Assembly: GCA_947650285.1 (NCBI GenBank)
Contig: CANTFL010000909.1
Coordinates: 1-64,000 of the forward strand
Direction: 5' to 3'
Source: Hyaloperonospora brassicae
Lineage: Eukaryota; Oomycota; Peronosporomycetes; Peronosporales; Peronosporaceae
DNA: 64,000 nucleotides
Below are positions 32,935 to 46,302 of the stretch, piece by piece (position 1 is the stretch's first letter; each line of letters opens with the position of its first letter). The position numbers were made by a program, and so were the translations under genes. The notes beneath the pieces are model-generated. The model had not been told where the DNA came from. It ran no database searches and was given only the letters and a program-made list of their open reading frames with translations.

Positions 32935-33737
32935 CATAGTACAATGTCGACGGAAGTAGTCGCAATGGAAAAACAAGGCATAAATTATAGGTAGAGAGAT
33001 ACGCAAAATCAGGTGAACGATTTCTATTTCGTCTAACTTATTGTGTGCCGTTTACGTGATTCGTCTACTCCAATTGATTTGCTGAAGTATACGCAATTGT
33101 ATGCTTTTGTCTCGTTGTACATTCTTTCCTTTTTTACAACAAAGTGTCAAATGACCTTGTCAAGCGCCTAATCTTCACAAGACTGCTTTTATATGTCGGT
33201 CTGGGTCTTACAAGATATTTAGCATGGATAAATTATACTTGCAAATGCGAGTGGAACGTGCCTCCGTAGAAAAAGTAGTACCGCCAGTTCACGACTTCGT
33301 ACGTATCCGTTAATTTGTAAGGTCTTGAAAGACTTGCCTTCCAAATCTGCAGTTTATATAGCTGAAGCAATATTGTATACGATAATTGTCCGTCAACTGA
33401 CGGACACCATCAGAGTGGTTGACTTACGTGGGCGTGAAGAGAACAATTACATTATGTAGCGAGAAGTTTTCGTTATTAGATAACAACAATTGCATCAGCT
33501 TATTGGACTAGAACACCCTATTAGTCGGTCTCTTTGGCTGGTCTACTGACCCATTGAGAGGAAGACTTGCACCGAGCATTCGGCGTCATGTCCATCCCCG
33601 TCGTAGCGGCGATTCGGCAGTCGGAATGCACTTTTCTCAATAAAATGCGAAAGATTGGTGCTGTACCTTGCATTTCCGTTCGTTGTTGACCGACAGATGC
33701 GTGTGCCAAACCATCGCATTGTGCCCCGCGAAACCTT
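32935..33737. other. Intergenic downstream of the effector-like gene
   Basis: No gene recognised. A 7-bp stem hairpin (gtccgtc aact gacggac) lies at 33,388-33,405. Confidence 0.4.
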
Positions 33738-34235
33738 TCAAACGGCCTTCCTTTTGGACATACTCTTCGACATTTTGTAGTTCTCTTCCAGCTCCCGCGA
33801 CATGTCGCGTTCTTTCTTCTCCGCTGCAGCTGCCTGCTCCGATCTGTACGTGGTCACTACGTTGTCCCACCATGCCAAAAACTCGTTATGTGCTTTCCTA
33901 TACGTGCTAACAACCTTGTCTCGAGTCCCCTTAAAGAAGCGTTTGACCGCTTTAATCTTGGCTCTGGTCTTGACGTTGGTGAACATCTCTTTCAGCCGCA
34001 CTCCAAGATCCATTGTTCCCCTTTCTTCAGGAGGTCCGCCGTCAATGATTTTGTTCGCGCGCATCAAAGTCCGCTCGCCGTTCGTTACCAACTGAGCAGG
34101 CTGGCCCTGCTTCGGCACGGACACCCCGGTAAGCTCTTCGACTGTTGGAGCAGACGATGCGCCAGTCCCAGTCGACAAGACGAGCAGGAGCACGAGAAGT
34201 AGGAAGCACGCAGGTATTGTAGTACGCATCAGCAT
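33738..34235 (-). CDS. Secreted RxLR-EER-like effector candidate
   Basis: Intact intronless 165-codon frame. Residues 4-26 form a typical signal peptide (Arg, hydrophobic core FLLLVLLLVL, small residues before an ASSA-type cleavage region). After an ~28-residue spacer comes RTLM at 55-58 (34,062-34,073), followed by EER at 70-72. This is the spacing of RxLR-dEER host-translocation regions, but the fourth residue is Met instead of Arg. The rest (73-165) is basic, predicted helical and rich in Lys/Arg, with AWWDNVVTTYR near residue 125 and a charged C-terminus; no cysteines in the mature part. A second in-frame ATG two codons later could also start it. In oomycetes such proteins enter plant cells to alter immunity (family knowledge); target unknown. 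It lies alone in repeat-rich DNA, as is common for this class. Confidence 0.7.
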   Translation of the reverse strand: MLMRTTIPACFLLLVLLLVLSTGTGASSAPTVEELTGVSVPKQGQPAQLVTNGERTLMRANKIIDGGPPEERGTMDLGVRLKEMFTNVKTRAKIKAVKRFFKGTRDKVVSTYRKAHNEFLAWWDNVVTTYRSEQAAAAEKKERDMSRELEENYKMSKSMSKRKAV

Positions 34236-37200
34236 CGGTCAGCAGTAATGAGATAGATGGGATAAAACGTGGTGGGGAGACTAATGAAACTTGAGAAATG
34301 AGCGTAGTGTTTCCACGCACGTTGCCGCTGGCCAGTAAAGGAACCGTTCCATCGAGATTTGGGGCTCTTCCCTGAAGGTTCGTGGCTGATCTTTATGGAC
34401 TAGTATTGGCCTCCTCGCTTTGACGAGCTGACCCAGGCTGTGTTGGTAAGAAAAACAAGCGCGGATCAGATAAGAATTCTCTTACTTTATTATAGCCAGT
34501 CCGTCCTTAATGTTGGGTTGCAGGTTGAAGATAAGTCACTTACTGCCCTTGTCTGTAGAAAAGATAAATCATGCCAGACAGGGTATTAGGTTATGGTGGT
34601 AAAGACACCAGAAGGTTCTTAGGAGTTCAGGATAACCCTTATCAGCTCATACGATTGGCTAGACTAAACCATATTAGGTGGTACAATATATTAGGTAGGA
34701 GGTGTTGGGGAGTCGCATGATTGCCCTCTCTTGCGGAACATCGGGCCAAAATCTTTCAATTAATAACAAGGGGATATTAGATATAATGGATTAGGTAAGA
34801 AGGGTTCTACTGTATTTGGATCGAACCATAATAAAGACAGGGGTAGCCAGACGCCGACCAGCATTCCGTCACACTTATGTTATTAATGTTCGAGATATCC
34901 AATTCTGGTCGGCCAGAAACGACGGGATCAGATTGCAGTTTCGTTGGGCGGTCTTATACTCTTAGAAACCGAACCTGAATACTCATCGAATTTTGCCAGG
35001 ACTTGCTGCCTAAATGAAGACTATGAATCAAATTTACTGGACCATCGACTCCGTCATGCGTGCGCTAATAAACAGCGAGGAGCTTCTAGGAACAAAATCA
35101 AAACAATCAACGAATCCAGCCATTTCTTGCCTGCATCACTATAAACGATGTAGTGTATCTGCGCACGATCAAAGCATTGTATCAAGATCCCTAGTAAGAA
35201 TTTACATCCTGACATAAATTTTAAAACATCACATAATTGTATGCTCGGCGCAACTACTAATAGTTCGTGTCTTTTGCGATATCTAACCACCCGGTGATCG
35301 CAACTCCTTCTTTCTCTCGCAACGTTGCACGCTTTCTCTACTTCCTCCAATCATTTCGTACGCAGATACCTTCTTTCGATAGTGACGCCTTGGATCATTA
35401 CTTTATGTACACCCCGGTAATTGTCGACATCCACACGACGATCCGTTCACTCGCTGCTGATCCACTATCAAACTGCGATCAATCGGCCAAGCGTTGAAGA
35501 TAGTTGCCGGCGAGATATGACTGTACAAAGTTTTGAAAAATTCTTATCATTACGTACATAGGTCTGATGCGCAACTTCTTTACTTTTGTCGAATAAGCAA
35601 AGTGTAGAAGCTTTCTACAATTCTACAGGATGATTGGGCGCGTGAGTTCACGTCCTGCAACTTCCTAGCCACATAACGAGATCAAGATTAGGCACAGACC
35701 ATTCTTTTAACTGGACGAGTGCGCCCTTGCCCATGTCTTTGTCTACGCCACGCCCTTGTCTGCTTATCATTTGGCTTAAGAGTGATCAGCCAGCTCCGTT
35801 CGGGATATGAAAGGCATGAACCCCCAATAAAATCTGGCAACAAGCGACAATTGACGCAAGCGTTCGCCGTGCCGCTTCTTTTCATGTTCGAGCAACTACC
35901 CTTACTCGTTTCATCTTATCTTTCCGCGATGCAGTGCCACTCGGTCACACCGTTTGGATGGTGTCTGAAGAGGCTCAATTTTTTGTCCTTACCTGACATA
36001 AACCACTTGTTGCTTTGCAAACGAGCCGTGCCTCACAAATTGCTTGCGACACGTGAAAAAGGTACACCGCAGCGCAGGGAAATTGGCTCGAATCGAAAGA
36101 TAGCAATCCGATCTACATTCGATTGTTGCTCTCAGCCGAGTCTATATGCAAGCCTGTTTTGTGGGTGCTGCGATGAAAGGATGTACGCCGCCAGCCGCAA
36201 ATAATAACAGTGAAGCATCCAATGTGGCTATTGTGCCATCTGCATATTTTTGCGGAGATTCAGCATGTCTTGTCCAATCATTTATCCAAGTGCGAGATGA
36301 TACGACTGGCAGGCGTAGATTATTGTTGAGGGCACGCGAATGCGTTAGCTATTCAAGTTATTCGAATGGGGTTAAGTTCAAAGATAGCAATGGATCGAGC
36401 TGCTTCTTCTTTCTACATTGTCTTCGAAAAAGCTTAAGCACTGCGCAAGTTGTTACATCATCATACTGATAGCTATCAATGCAGCCTTTTCGTTTTACAT
36501 TCCATTTGTCACATCCGCGCCTTCTTATCATGCCGTTGGCTCTTACGCAAAGAGCTACTGCTTCATACTGCGCACGCTGCTTTTTCGCAACAGCTGCAAT
36601 CCGTCAGACTAATACCTGCATGAATTCGTATGTATTAGAGTATGCCGCATACAAATGATGACATCGTTGCGATGGCCTTATGCGGTAATGATGTGGACAA
36701 GATTTGACAAGTGACCTGCCTACAAAGGTCTTGAGCACACCTAAAACAAATTTCCTCGCGAGAAAAGGTCGGCTAATTATATCATTATATACAAATTTTA
36801 TGAACAATAGTTGCATCGCGTCCTCAAGCAGCCTAGAACTGATGCTAGTAATGACGCCTTTGTTGTAAACTTATCTCAGGTAATCGACGGTTCTGTTTCT
36901 TTAAATTTACTCACTTCGAACTTAGTCTGCGTCAGGTAATCGCCTCGCAGCTGCGAGTGTATGACACTTAATGACTTTAACAAAAAACGCCGACTGAACT
37001 ATTCGTACAGTCACAACCAATGCACTGATAACTAGCATGAACGCATTCCTACTATTCTATCTGCACAAATATCGACAGACGAGATCGAACTTTTCTGACG
37101 CAGGGGTTCAGGCGGACGATCACACATCATGTATCATTATACCGTCGACCATTTAAATAATGATGATAGATACTGATGCCATCGATATGATCGAGACAAC

Positions 37201-38039
37201 TACACCCCTTCTGCAACTTCACCAGATACTCGTGGTAATATAGTGAAGCTGCATTATATGTAGAATTTATTCGATGGAAAACCGCAGCGCATAATCCCAA
37301 GCAGTCCTCAACGGGAGTCGATAATGAAAGGCACATTGCATGTCCGCATTTTCGACCCTAACTTCAGCAAAAAATGCATATACCAAACGTCATGTCCAAA
37401 GACAGGTACGCCAGAGTGATGAGACCATTGAGCGAGATTGTTCGCAGAACGAGCGTGCTTTCAATTATTTTCTCATTTTTAGATCGGATACCATTTAGGC
37501 CAAAAACAAGTATTTTACCATTAAGACCTTAATTATTAGACATACCGCGCAGACGAAATTTTAGGTGCAATCGACGAAAATTTATATGACGCGAATGCCC
37601 AATACTACAAGGTATGGAGAGCAACGGTACGATGAAACAAATGGGAAAAAATATAACAGTATGCTTGCCAGCCAAGAAGTTCATAAGTATAATGATATTG
37701 TAAAACTACAATTTCTATATTCGACATTTTATGTATATGTTTTTTTTATAATTTGCTTAGTAATTACATAAAAAGTATGATCTTACTAACCGGCCACTTT
37801 AATTTATCTGTGTTGTTGTCGTCTGTTTGGTCTTTCATACCTCCTATCCAAGCTCATTATACATAATTGTTTGACAAACGCAATTAATTATAGAAATTAT
37901 ATCAATTATTACAGGGTAAATAGAAAGTAGTAAAATATACTTTGAAATCATAAAAATACAAAAAAATATCTAAACCTTCTATCCATTCGCAAAATTTTAC
38001 ACCCTCTTTAAATCAAATAACTATAGTCATTTTTAACAA
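34236..38039. other. Long intergenic stretch without supported genes
   Basis: 34,236 onward is the upstream region of the effector-like gene. A segment from about 34,441 (tgttggtaag) to 34,870, GC-poor and without reading frames, has an LTR-like look but no second copy in the window. A 161-codon plus-strand frame at 35,719-36,204 has no recognisable motif and its strand partners are equally open, so I do not call it a gene. Confidence 0.4.
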
Positions 38040-39635
38040 TATATGCTACGCTGCTACGTGGCAAACTATTGTTGTACCACCTTTCTACCTTTTGTTGGCC
38101 ACACATCAGCACTTGTGGTTTTTGCGCACATCAGATGGAAAGCGGCGACGAGAAGCAGCAAACTAGCAGCTTCTTCGAATAAAGGTAATAAAGCAACAAA
38201 AGTGACATCATTCAAGCTGTACTTGAGTACAACTGACAGTGGGACCGGCCGTATCGTGTTGTTCCAAGTGATGAGCGACGCTTCAAGGTTGTGTGCCAAC
38301 AAGATGACTTTTCGTTCGTGGTGTAGTTTGTCTTTTCACAAACATTTGGCCCTCCATCTAATTTTGTTTTGCACTTCTGTCAAGTTTCGAGATCAACCAA
38401 AGCGTCTCGTAGATATGCAACTGCGAAACGAATTGTTGTAAATCCTGCAGTCCGAGATATAGCTATTATTTATGTCATGAAAGTGACACCCGTGATGATC
38501 TAAATAAAGCTGTGGAATGTAGAGATTTTTGCCTCTCAAATGAACTGTATTTATGCGCTCAAAGATCAAAGCTCGAAGAATTCGGCATCGATATTGATTC
38601 ATAAAACCTCAGACCATCATACATGGTTGAACTGAATGATCGAGGTCACGAAACGAAGCTTAAAATCGTGGATGATGAGTTCTTGCAATTGTGTATCAAT
38701 TTATGAGTAGGGCAGCAAATTTATAAGCCATACAGCGAGCGTGGGATTTCCGTAGATAACACCTTCCCGAAGACTCTCATCAAATGGTGTCCTCCTGGTG
38801 GCTTACTTTTGCAATGGCAACAGCGAAAGTCAAATTGTTGGAGTCGGTTTTGTCTCGGTGGAGAATGAGAATGATGAGACTTGGTTTTTGAATTTCCTCC
38901 TCTCCCACCTCCAACCAACTCTAGCATTTGTGATATCGGATAAGTACAAGTACATATTTATGCGGTGCAAACAACTGTACCTGACGCCCCTCACTTTTTT
39001 TGCTTTCGGCATCTGATGTAAAAATTAATAAGAAGTACAAGTAGAAGAAGATGGAGAGATTGGAGTGGATTTTGGATCGCTCCCAGACAAAGATTGCGTA
39101 CGATTAGGCGGAAGCGGACATCGTCAGCTCGAAGAAAAGTTCGTTGGCGTGACTTGTGAATATTATTCTTAAGAATTGGGCGACAGCTTACTCCCCATAT
39201 TCAAGATAGAACGCCTTAACACCAAATTACGTAGAATCTGTAAGCAGCACGTTTAAGAGTATTCAAAGTCTTTTAATCATCGACTACTTGATGGAGATTA
39301 AGCGTTACATGGCGAGTAAGTGGGCTAAAAACGTAAGCAAAGTGAAAAGGTGGGGAGTCCTAACCCCATGAGCCTCTCGCAAGATGGACAAAACACCGGC
39401 CGCTGTGGCGTGGGGTGAAATACATGTAAGATCTACCTCATGCTTCGTTGTCGCAATCTCTTCAGAAGTGTTAATTAGTACGGTGAAGTTTACAGCTCAT
39501 TTGTATGACGAGGTTGTTCGATGCTCGTGTGGGTACTTCGAGGATGTTGGCGCTCCTTTCGTTTATGCTCTACTTGCACTTCGGCAAACTGAAAGTCAGT
39601 CGAAAATGATAGCGTATTTCCATGCCTCTTGTTAA
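38040..39635 (+). pseudogene. Mutator-like (MULE) transposase relic
   Basis: Plus-strand fragments in the family order: VDNTFPK at about 38,752 with the first catalytic Asp (38,755-38,757); AYFCNGNSESQIVGVGFVSV then ENENDETWFLNFLLSHL, and FVISDKYK with the second Asp (38,939-38,941) in 38,798-39,016; then SWIM zinc finger CSCGYFEDVGAPFVYAL at 39,522-39,572. In the SWIM consensus CxC...CxH the last Cys and His are Phe and Tyr here. Stops and frameshifts separate the parts. The 132-codon frame at 38,043-38,441 is probably the N-terminal part, with low certainty. No terminal repeats seen. Confidence 0.65.
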
Positions 39636-41841
39636 TCAAAAACGTTTATAATAGCCTATTTTGAGAGATCAAACGATAATATAGTGCCGCTCATGTCGAA
39701 AGTTGCCCTGACAGATGTGTGTGCACCGCCCCATCCATTTTGACAAAGTTAGGGCGCCCAAAGAAGAAGCGGATGCCGTCTCAATCTAGCATCTGAGAGA
39801 ATGGATAAGAGCTACAGCAGAAGATGTGCAATGTGCAAACAATCGGCCACAATCGTAGGACGTGTCGAAGTGTAGCCGCCTGATTGAATTTTACGTCATC
39901 ATTAATAGATTTTGCATACTGGTCATAGCTTTTTTTCCAAAACGGGTTTGCCTCATTAATTATACACAGAAACGAACAGCATATAAAATGGACATACTGA
40001 GGAACTCTAGGGTGACGTAAGTAACTACATGCCTTTGCTGAATAGAACCTTGTTATATACTTCCAGTATCAAAAGAAGAGGAGAGTGTATAAATTCCCTA
40101 TAATATCAGATTTAGTATTATTGTTGTAATTTTCGATCCAGTGGTACAATATTTGTACTTGATGTTCATCTTGATTTAAATTTCTATATAATCCCTTTGT
40201 TATAACCAATATCAATTCATTATCGTATAGAAGCGTTTATTGAGCATATTAGATAACCAGATAAAGTCTTTATTTAAAATTTAACAATTCTTTATTCTAT
40301 TAAAAATCGTTATAGCTGTATTACGTGAAATGTCATTAAAATTGAACGACAACATCATTCTTATTAAATCACGAAATGACCTTACGACTGCAAACTATAA
40401 TTAAAAAACACTGCAATATGCAAAGTCCTCGATATGATTCGTTACGTATCATAAACAAGAAAATTAAACACTCCTGATGTACACTGAATATTCGTTATTC
40501 AAAATGAGCATTATGTTTGACAATTCCTTTCTTTTTTATGATTAGAATTCAAAGTAGGTGTATTACCTCTGATCGTAATGGATTTGAAAAACCGTGGAGC
40601 GAAGGTTCGAGAGTAGCCAAACACAATCGTTTTTCATTCAATTGTAAGGGTCGAATTGTTCTACTTCTTTTATACATATCTTTTTCTCGACAAAACAATT
40701 GTCGTGTGCGGCATTTTCATTATGATTCCTCTTCATTGATTTATATACGAGAGCGCGACCAAATGACGTATGCACGATTCTATGTGTAAAGCACATATGA
40801 GTAGGGACCGAGCATTATGAGATTGTATTTAAATATGTGAAATTAGAGCGATACGAGGTCAAGAAAAGGTGACGGCGGTATGGTGCTATTGCATGTGGGC
40901 ACCCATGTTACGCTGCGCGCTAAAAATCTCGCAGTTCTTATAAAGTATAGTGGTCAAAGTATTCAAAAAGCTGCAAAGGGTGGTCTTGATGTTTTGTTGT
41001 AACTAATGATAAAATTGGATGCTGCAAAGATAAAAGCAACTATAAATTTACGCTTTGATGGACAGAATGCGCAGAAGCGCAGCCGCTCGGTATTCTTGGT
41101 CCACATGGGAGAGCGTAATCGATACAACGATATGTTTCTATGCTATAATATTTTGACACAGTCGCTTGACTTGCAATGCATCAAATAAATTAAATTTGCA
41201 TTGTATAATCCATGGTTCCGGCGGTTCAAGTATAGTCAATAAGCAACTTATATGTTGCAAACTTGTGTGATGTCGAAAGATACGGATCCGAAACCTTTGA
41301 AAATTCTGGAAGGCACTTTCTTTAATTTTTTTGCGACAATGCTCATTTAAACCATTGAAAGCACTGATTAGAGTACAATATTTGAATGTGTGAGCGATCT
41401 GAACGCATGAGTCGTGCAAGTTATGCATACACATGTTCACATTGTTTAGTAATTTTTTATCTAGTAGTACAGTAATTTTCATCAAATACTGCGCTAACAA
41501 AGTATATCGTCTCATAGTTCATTTCCTCTTTATATATGCTGTGTTTTATTTTCGTGCTTATTTGCTGCATTGTATATATATCCTTTCTATCTACACGTTG
41601 TTCGACTCAGGAAAAATAATTTGTCGTGCAAAAGGACGAAAATACGGCCATAGATAAAAGGCATGCAAACTAGCTCTTAGCTGGGGTACTGTGGAGGTGT
41701 ATTGAAGAAAAACTCAATATTTTGTGGCAGATATATCGCGCCATATTAGTATTCACGTTTTACAGACGGACGTTCGTAGGCAGTAGAGTAGAAAGAATCT
41801 CCGTGTGCTATAGTACAGAGCTTATAGTACAAGCGGGAATT
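39636..41841. other. AT-rich intergenic stretch
   Basis: No gene, RNA or repeat recognised; reading frames up to 125 codons without motifs. Confidence 0.4.
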
Positions 41842-41858
41842 TGCATGCAGTGAATTGG
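41842..41858. other. SINE target-site duplication, left
   Basis: The 17 bases tgcatgcagtgaattgg recur exactly at 42,129-42,145. Confidence 0.8.
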
Positions 41859-42128
41859 TAGTTTCTTTCTACCCAGGAAGTTTCACTTACGGTCCTCAAC
41901 TCCCAGATACCTGCGATCAGTTACTTACAGGATTCGCGACTCCGTGGAGGACATTTTTGCACGCTTGCTTCACATTGCCTACCGGCTGCGACCCATTTAA
42001 GAGCCCAGTCGGTGGCGCGGCTATGCATTCGATCCTAGACTGGATGGAGTTGTCCAGATGCTGGGACTCGAACCCGTAACCTCCCGGTCAGAAGCTCCGT
42101 GGCCATCCCACTCCACCGCCTTGATCGG
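41859..42128 (-). mobile_element. tRNA-derived SINE
   Basis: 270 bp flanked by a perfect 17-bp target duplication. On the minus strand the 5' end carries an A-box-like ggcggtggagtgg and, about 40 bases on, an exact B box GGTTCGAGTCC (about 42,066-42,076), i.e. an internal RNA polymerase III promoter from a tRNA. The 3' end finishes agaaagaaacta, a short A-rich tail. Long target duplications are typical of LINE-driven insertion. tRNA-derived SINEs are known from Phytophthora (established knowledge); which family this is cannot be told here. The perfect duplication suggests it is young. Confidence 0.75.
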
Positions 42129-42145
42129 TGCATGCAGTGAATTGG
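42129..42145. other. SINE target-site duplication, right
   Basis: Exact copy of 41,842-41,858. Confidence 0.8.
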
Positions 42146-45100
42146 CACTCAAGATGCCAAACAAGTTGAAACATAAACTAATGGTCAGATTATTATATAC
42201 AAGGAGTATTCATCTCTTCTAAATAAATTTCATTGAATTCATGTATCATTCTTTCGATTGAGAAGTTAAGCTGCCTCAAGATCGGGTAGTACTCGGGTGG
42301 ATGACCACAGGGGAGGTCCGAGTGCTGTCTACCTTTTATACTACATACATGTTGCAAGACAGGTGCACACCCATTATGACTGGGTTATTGTATGCTGATA
42401 CATTCTACCACCAACATATGTTACGTCTATCCTACACACACGTGAAACCTTGGTGCAGTTAGCTACACACTACATATTCATACACACTTTTCCAGCGCTA
42501 ATGTAAATTCCATATTAAATCACGCCTTCCTATGTCTATACCATTTACCACTTATTGTTATAAGCTTTGCCTTTAAATTGTATTTCTGCATCTTAAGTCG
42601 CAATCGATTATACCCTCAATGGTACTGCTAGCGCATAATCTGTTCGCGGTACCTTTGGGGCTTCGAATAAGTAAGCGTCGGCATCACCAATCATCTTAGT
42701 CTAATAGTTTACATATATTGGTGTAAGTTCTGTCAGGCGGCTCCAAAGAATCCGTGACGAACTAATCTCCTTTTACTAACGTTCAATAAATACTATTTCT
42801 TGTGCGTTTTGCCAAAATATCAGGATATCCGCCAATTTTATCCATTTTTAGTGGTGCTTCTACGACAACGTATTTATACTTCGCCAGCCAGCAATTGTTT
42901 ATAAAAAGACGTTCAACAATCGCCTCTTCAAATTATGTCAATACATCATATTTATTCTTTATAAGACGCGGAGTTGTATGGGGCCAATCACATATTCGGC
43001 GCCATTAATCGCACTAGAAAGCGCTGCAAATAATTTCTTTCTGATGATACCATCTATAATTGAATTTTGCTTATTTAATTGCGTACGACCACGCGCCGCC
43101 AGGGCTGTGGTACTCACATGACCTTCCATTAGACAATAATATAGGGCTTATGCTACCACATTTTCAATATACTGATACTATATCAATTTCATCAACTGAA
43201 CTGTGTGTTTAGAAGTACTCGGCGAACGATAGTGTGCGAGGAATCGCAACTTTTGCATTAGGTACCGTGGATGTGTTAATTTATAGCTGATCGACATGTC
43301 AAAATCTGTTTTGAATCAGGCTTTGCGGTTCACCTCGAACGTCGTGAATTTGTCACGTTCTACACTACATCCCCGTAAAAAGTTTATACTTAAGTGTTAT
43401 CCCTAGACGCCAGCACCTCCTCCCAACCTGACAACTAACTTGATTAATAACTATCATGTTCTGAAGTCCTATCTTTTTGCGCTACAGCCGCCTTAAGCGG
43501 TAAATGATTTGTTTGTCGCTGAAGCTTCTTTAATCGTCGATTTCGTATCTGTAATGACTTCGTTCGATAAGTATCTTGTTCTTGCATCCGCCTCGTAGCA
43601 AGACGCGTTCAACAAAATTAATAATGAACAATGACCAATATATGTGCGCAGTCAGTATACGGGTATCGAAAGTGATAAAGGTGCACCAATGATGTGTACT
43701 ATACGCAAAAACATATTCATGCTTTATATCTAAAGGCATTGATGTGTGGTCGTTGATACACACGAAAATATCGTAGAAAAATAAAAAAATACATCAACTT
43801 ATTCTGTTCGGAGTTTTTGGATCGTAGTTATTTTCACCATACCCTAATTTTACACATAATAGTTGTGGACAGGCGAGCGCATTACCGAAAATACAGTAAC
43901 CATTCGATGCGAGCATTATTGCTATATCTTAGCGCATTGAGACCGCATGTGTATAGAACATTGCATATGAAGTATGAGTATGTATCCTGCATCTTTGATG
44001 TGAGCCATGAAGACCGGTTGTACCAGATTGCGGATGCGATCCGTACTACTTGACTTCACGAAGATAAAATGAAGACTACATGTATTCTAGAGTTGTAAGC
44101 GTTAGAGCTCTGGTATGATAATTAACAATGCATAAACATGTATTCTGGGTGTTAGGACTTTGGTATGAAATCTGACCAAGTACAAAGCTTATTTGCATGA
44201 AAATGTCCTCCACTGTAAATGGCGATATGGCATCTTAACTTACAGCACCTCGATAGAAATTTCGAAAATTGCACAAAAGCACACCACTGGCAGCAGCTTT
44301 TATAATTTGGGCGAATGTTTATCTTTTTCAGTATAGCAAAATCTTGAAACAGGCTTTTGTATTTGCGTATTTGGAAGCATACAAATGGCGTTCCGCAATA
44401 GCTCCAACACGTTATTTTCCTTTTTTCACCTTAACTTTCGCTCTTGTCATTTTTTCGTAGTTGTGGTCCAATGCTGCCTTAAGTCGTTTTCTAAGCAACA
44501 TTATAGTGCTCTACAGGCGCTAGTTTGACACTGCGCTGTTTCACTTGATGCTAATGTAGCAACTCCTCCTAGGTCACAGCCACATATAATGACATCCCGT
44601 AAGCACAAAATAGAAGATTTTGAAGCAACTGGTCCTTGCAAAACCGACCGGTGAAATGAATGATCAGGTTAAGCTTATAGCGGCAACGCATATTTTATTT
44701 ATGGCAAAATGTCGAATACAGATGAAGAGTCTTTCACAAAAGAAATAAGATGTACTGAAAGAGACAGACGTAAATGTCAAAGAACGATACGGGCCATTTG
44801 TATGATTGAACTTATGGCATATGGCATGGGTGCCATTATCTTGCAATGATTATTTACCTCGTGGTGATTCATGTGGTGATAATCTAAAGCTTTGATAACA
44901 AAGCTATATATTTCATGGCAAGTTTTGGCATGGGTTAGTCCGTATTAGTGTCTTTACGTTCGTTAACAGCAACAACAACAATAAGAGGAAGAAAAACAAC
45001 AACCACTACTACTGCGATTCGCGCATACATTCCTTCACACTCACGAATATTAACATTTCGAAGCTATGCCGTGCATTGATGCGTCATTTTTGGAAAGTAT

Positions 45101-46302
45101 ATCATTAGCACTTAATGCAAGTCTATAATATACCATAAACAAAGGATGGCGTTTATAAAGCATTGAACGTCATTATCGCTGAAGCGAAGTACGGAGCAGA
45201 AATGTGAGCAATTTGCTGAAATTACAACGATGACAAAATTGTCCACGACCGTAATAGATTCTCGAAATGCTAACCATATTCTGGAAAATTTAATAATGTG
45301 ATTTGGAAGCTATTGCATTAGCTGTCCAACAAATGATCGTGACGAAACCACGCGAATAAATTTGTAAATACGCCTGCGCATCCAAAGGAGAGCAGCGGTT
45401 TGGGCGATCTGTAGACTTGGTGTAGGATACTATGTTGACATTGGAAGGGGACTATAGAAAGGGCGTTGAGATGACAACGTAATCACGAATGTTCGAACAC
45501 ATAGGAGGTAGAGGTAGTGAAGAATCGAGAAATAACAGATATGGGAAGCGGCGACCTCAATCGAGCCTTCACCGCAGTCCGTGGACTTCATAGGCAACAC
45601 TTATCTGTTGTTTTTATACCTCCTTTTTCATCTTTGTCGCACATTCTCCATGCATTCTATTTGTGTCTTATGGCCGCCCTCCTAACTCTACACCCAGCCA
45701 TATTTTGTCGGTACTTGCAACGGCTTTCTTAGGTCAAATCATGATGAAGCTTGTGATTAGTTGCAATATTTACAACAATCCGCGTCCCATTAGGTACGGT
45801 CTGTGTCTCTACCATAGTGACCATCTTGTATTTTTGCCTTCCCGTTAACGAACGGCACGATGCAACTAGAACCGTGCGACACGATTTAAGATCACACATG
45901 AGGGGTTTACAAAACCGTTGATAAAACAATATAATGATACGTATTCTACCGTTCCATCGCAAAATATACGGGCTTAGTGCAACTTACATTTCCAAAATAT
46001 AGCTGTCGGTAATTTACCATTTTGTACCGGTACACTGCGTCGGGGTCAATTTGTGCATGTAATTGTAAAAACGACTGCAATAAGTTCCCAACGACTTACA
46101 CCCAAGTCGGACAAGACAGATGGCCGAAAGAGTTTCGTCGTTGAGCTGTCCATGCATCCGTGTACAAAATACAATACAATCGTGAGGCTAATTGATTTGT
46201 AAGTAGTAGACAAGATGAGATATACGTGGACGTGCATCTACTCGTGCGGCTCTTCATAGGTAACCTTTATTTACTTTTGTGCTGGCCGAGCTACTGTTCT
46301 TG
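42146..46302. other. AT-rich intergenic stretch
   Basis: No gene recognised. A 78-codon frame at 43,817-44,053 reads plausibly as protein but has no known motif. The stretch ends at the 3' side of the dehydrogenase gene. Confidence 0.4.

Noticed and set aside
34441..34870. Possible LTR starting tgttggtaag
   Set aside because: No second copy, no matching end and no target duplication in the window.
35719..36204. 161-codon plus-strand frame
   Set aside because: No signal peptide, domain or homologue recognised. The overlapping opposite-strand frame is open too.
41859..42128. Functional tRNA gene on the minus strand
   Set aside because: Only the B box and part of an A box fit; T-stem and acceptor pairing fail, and the 17-bp target duplication shows it is a SINE.
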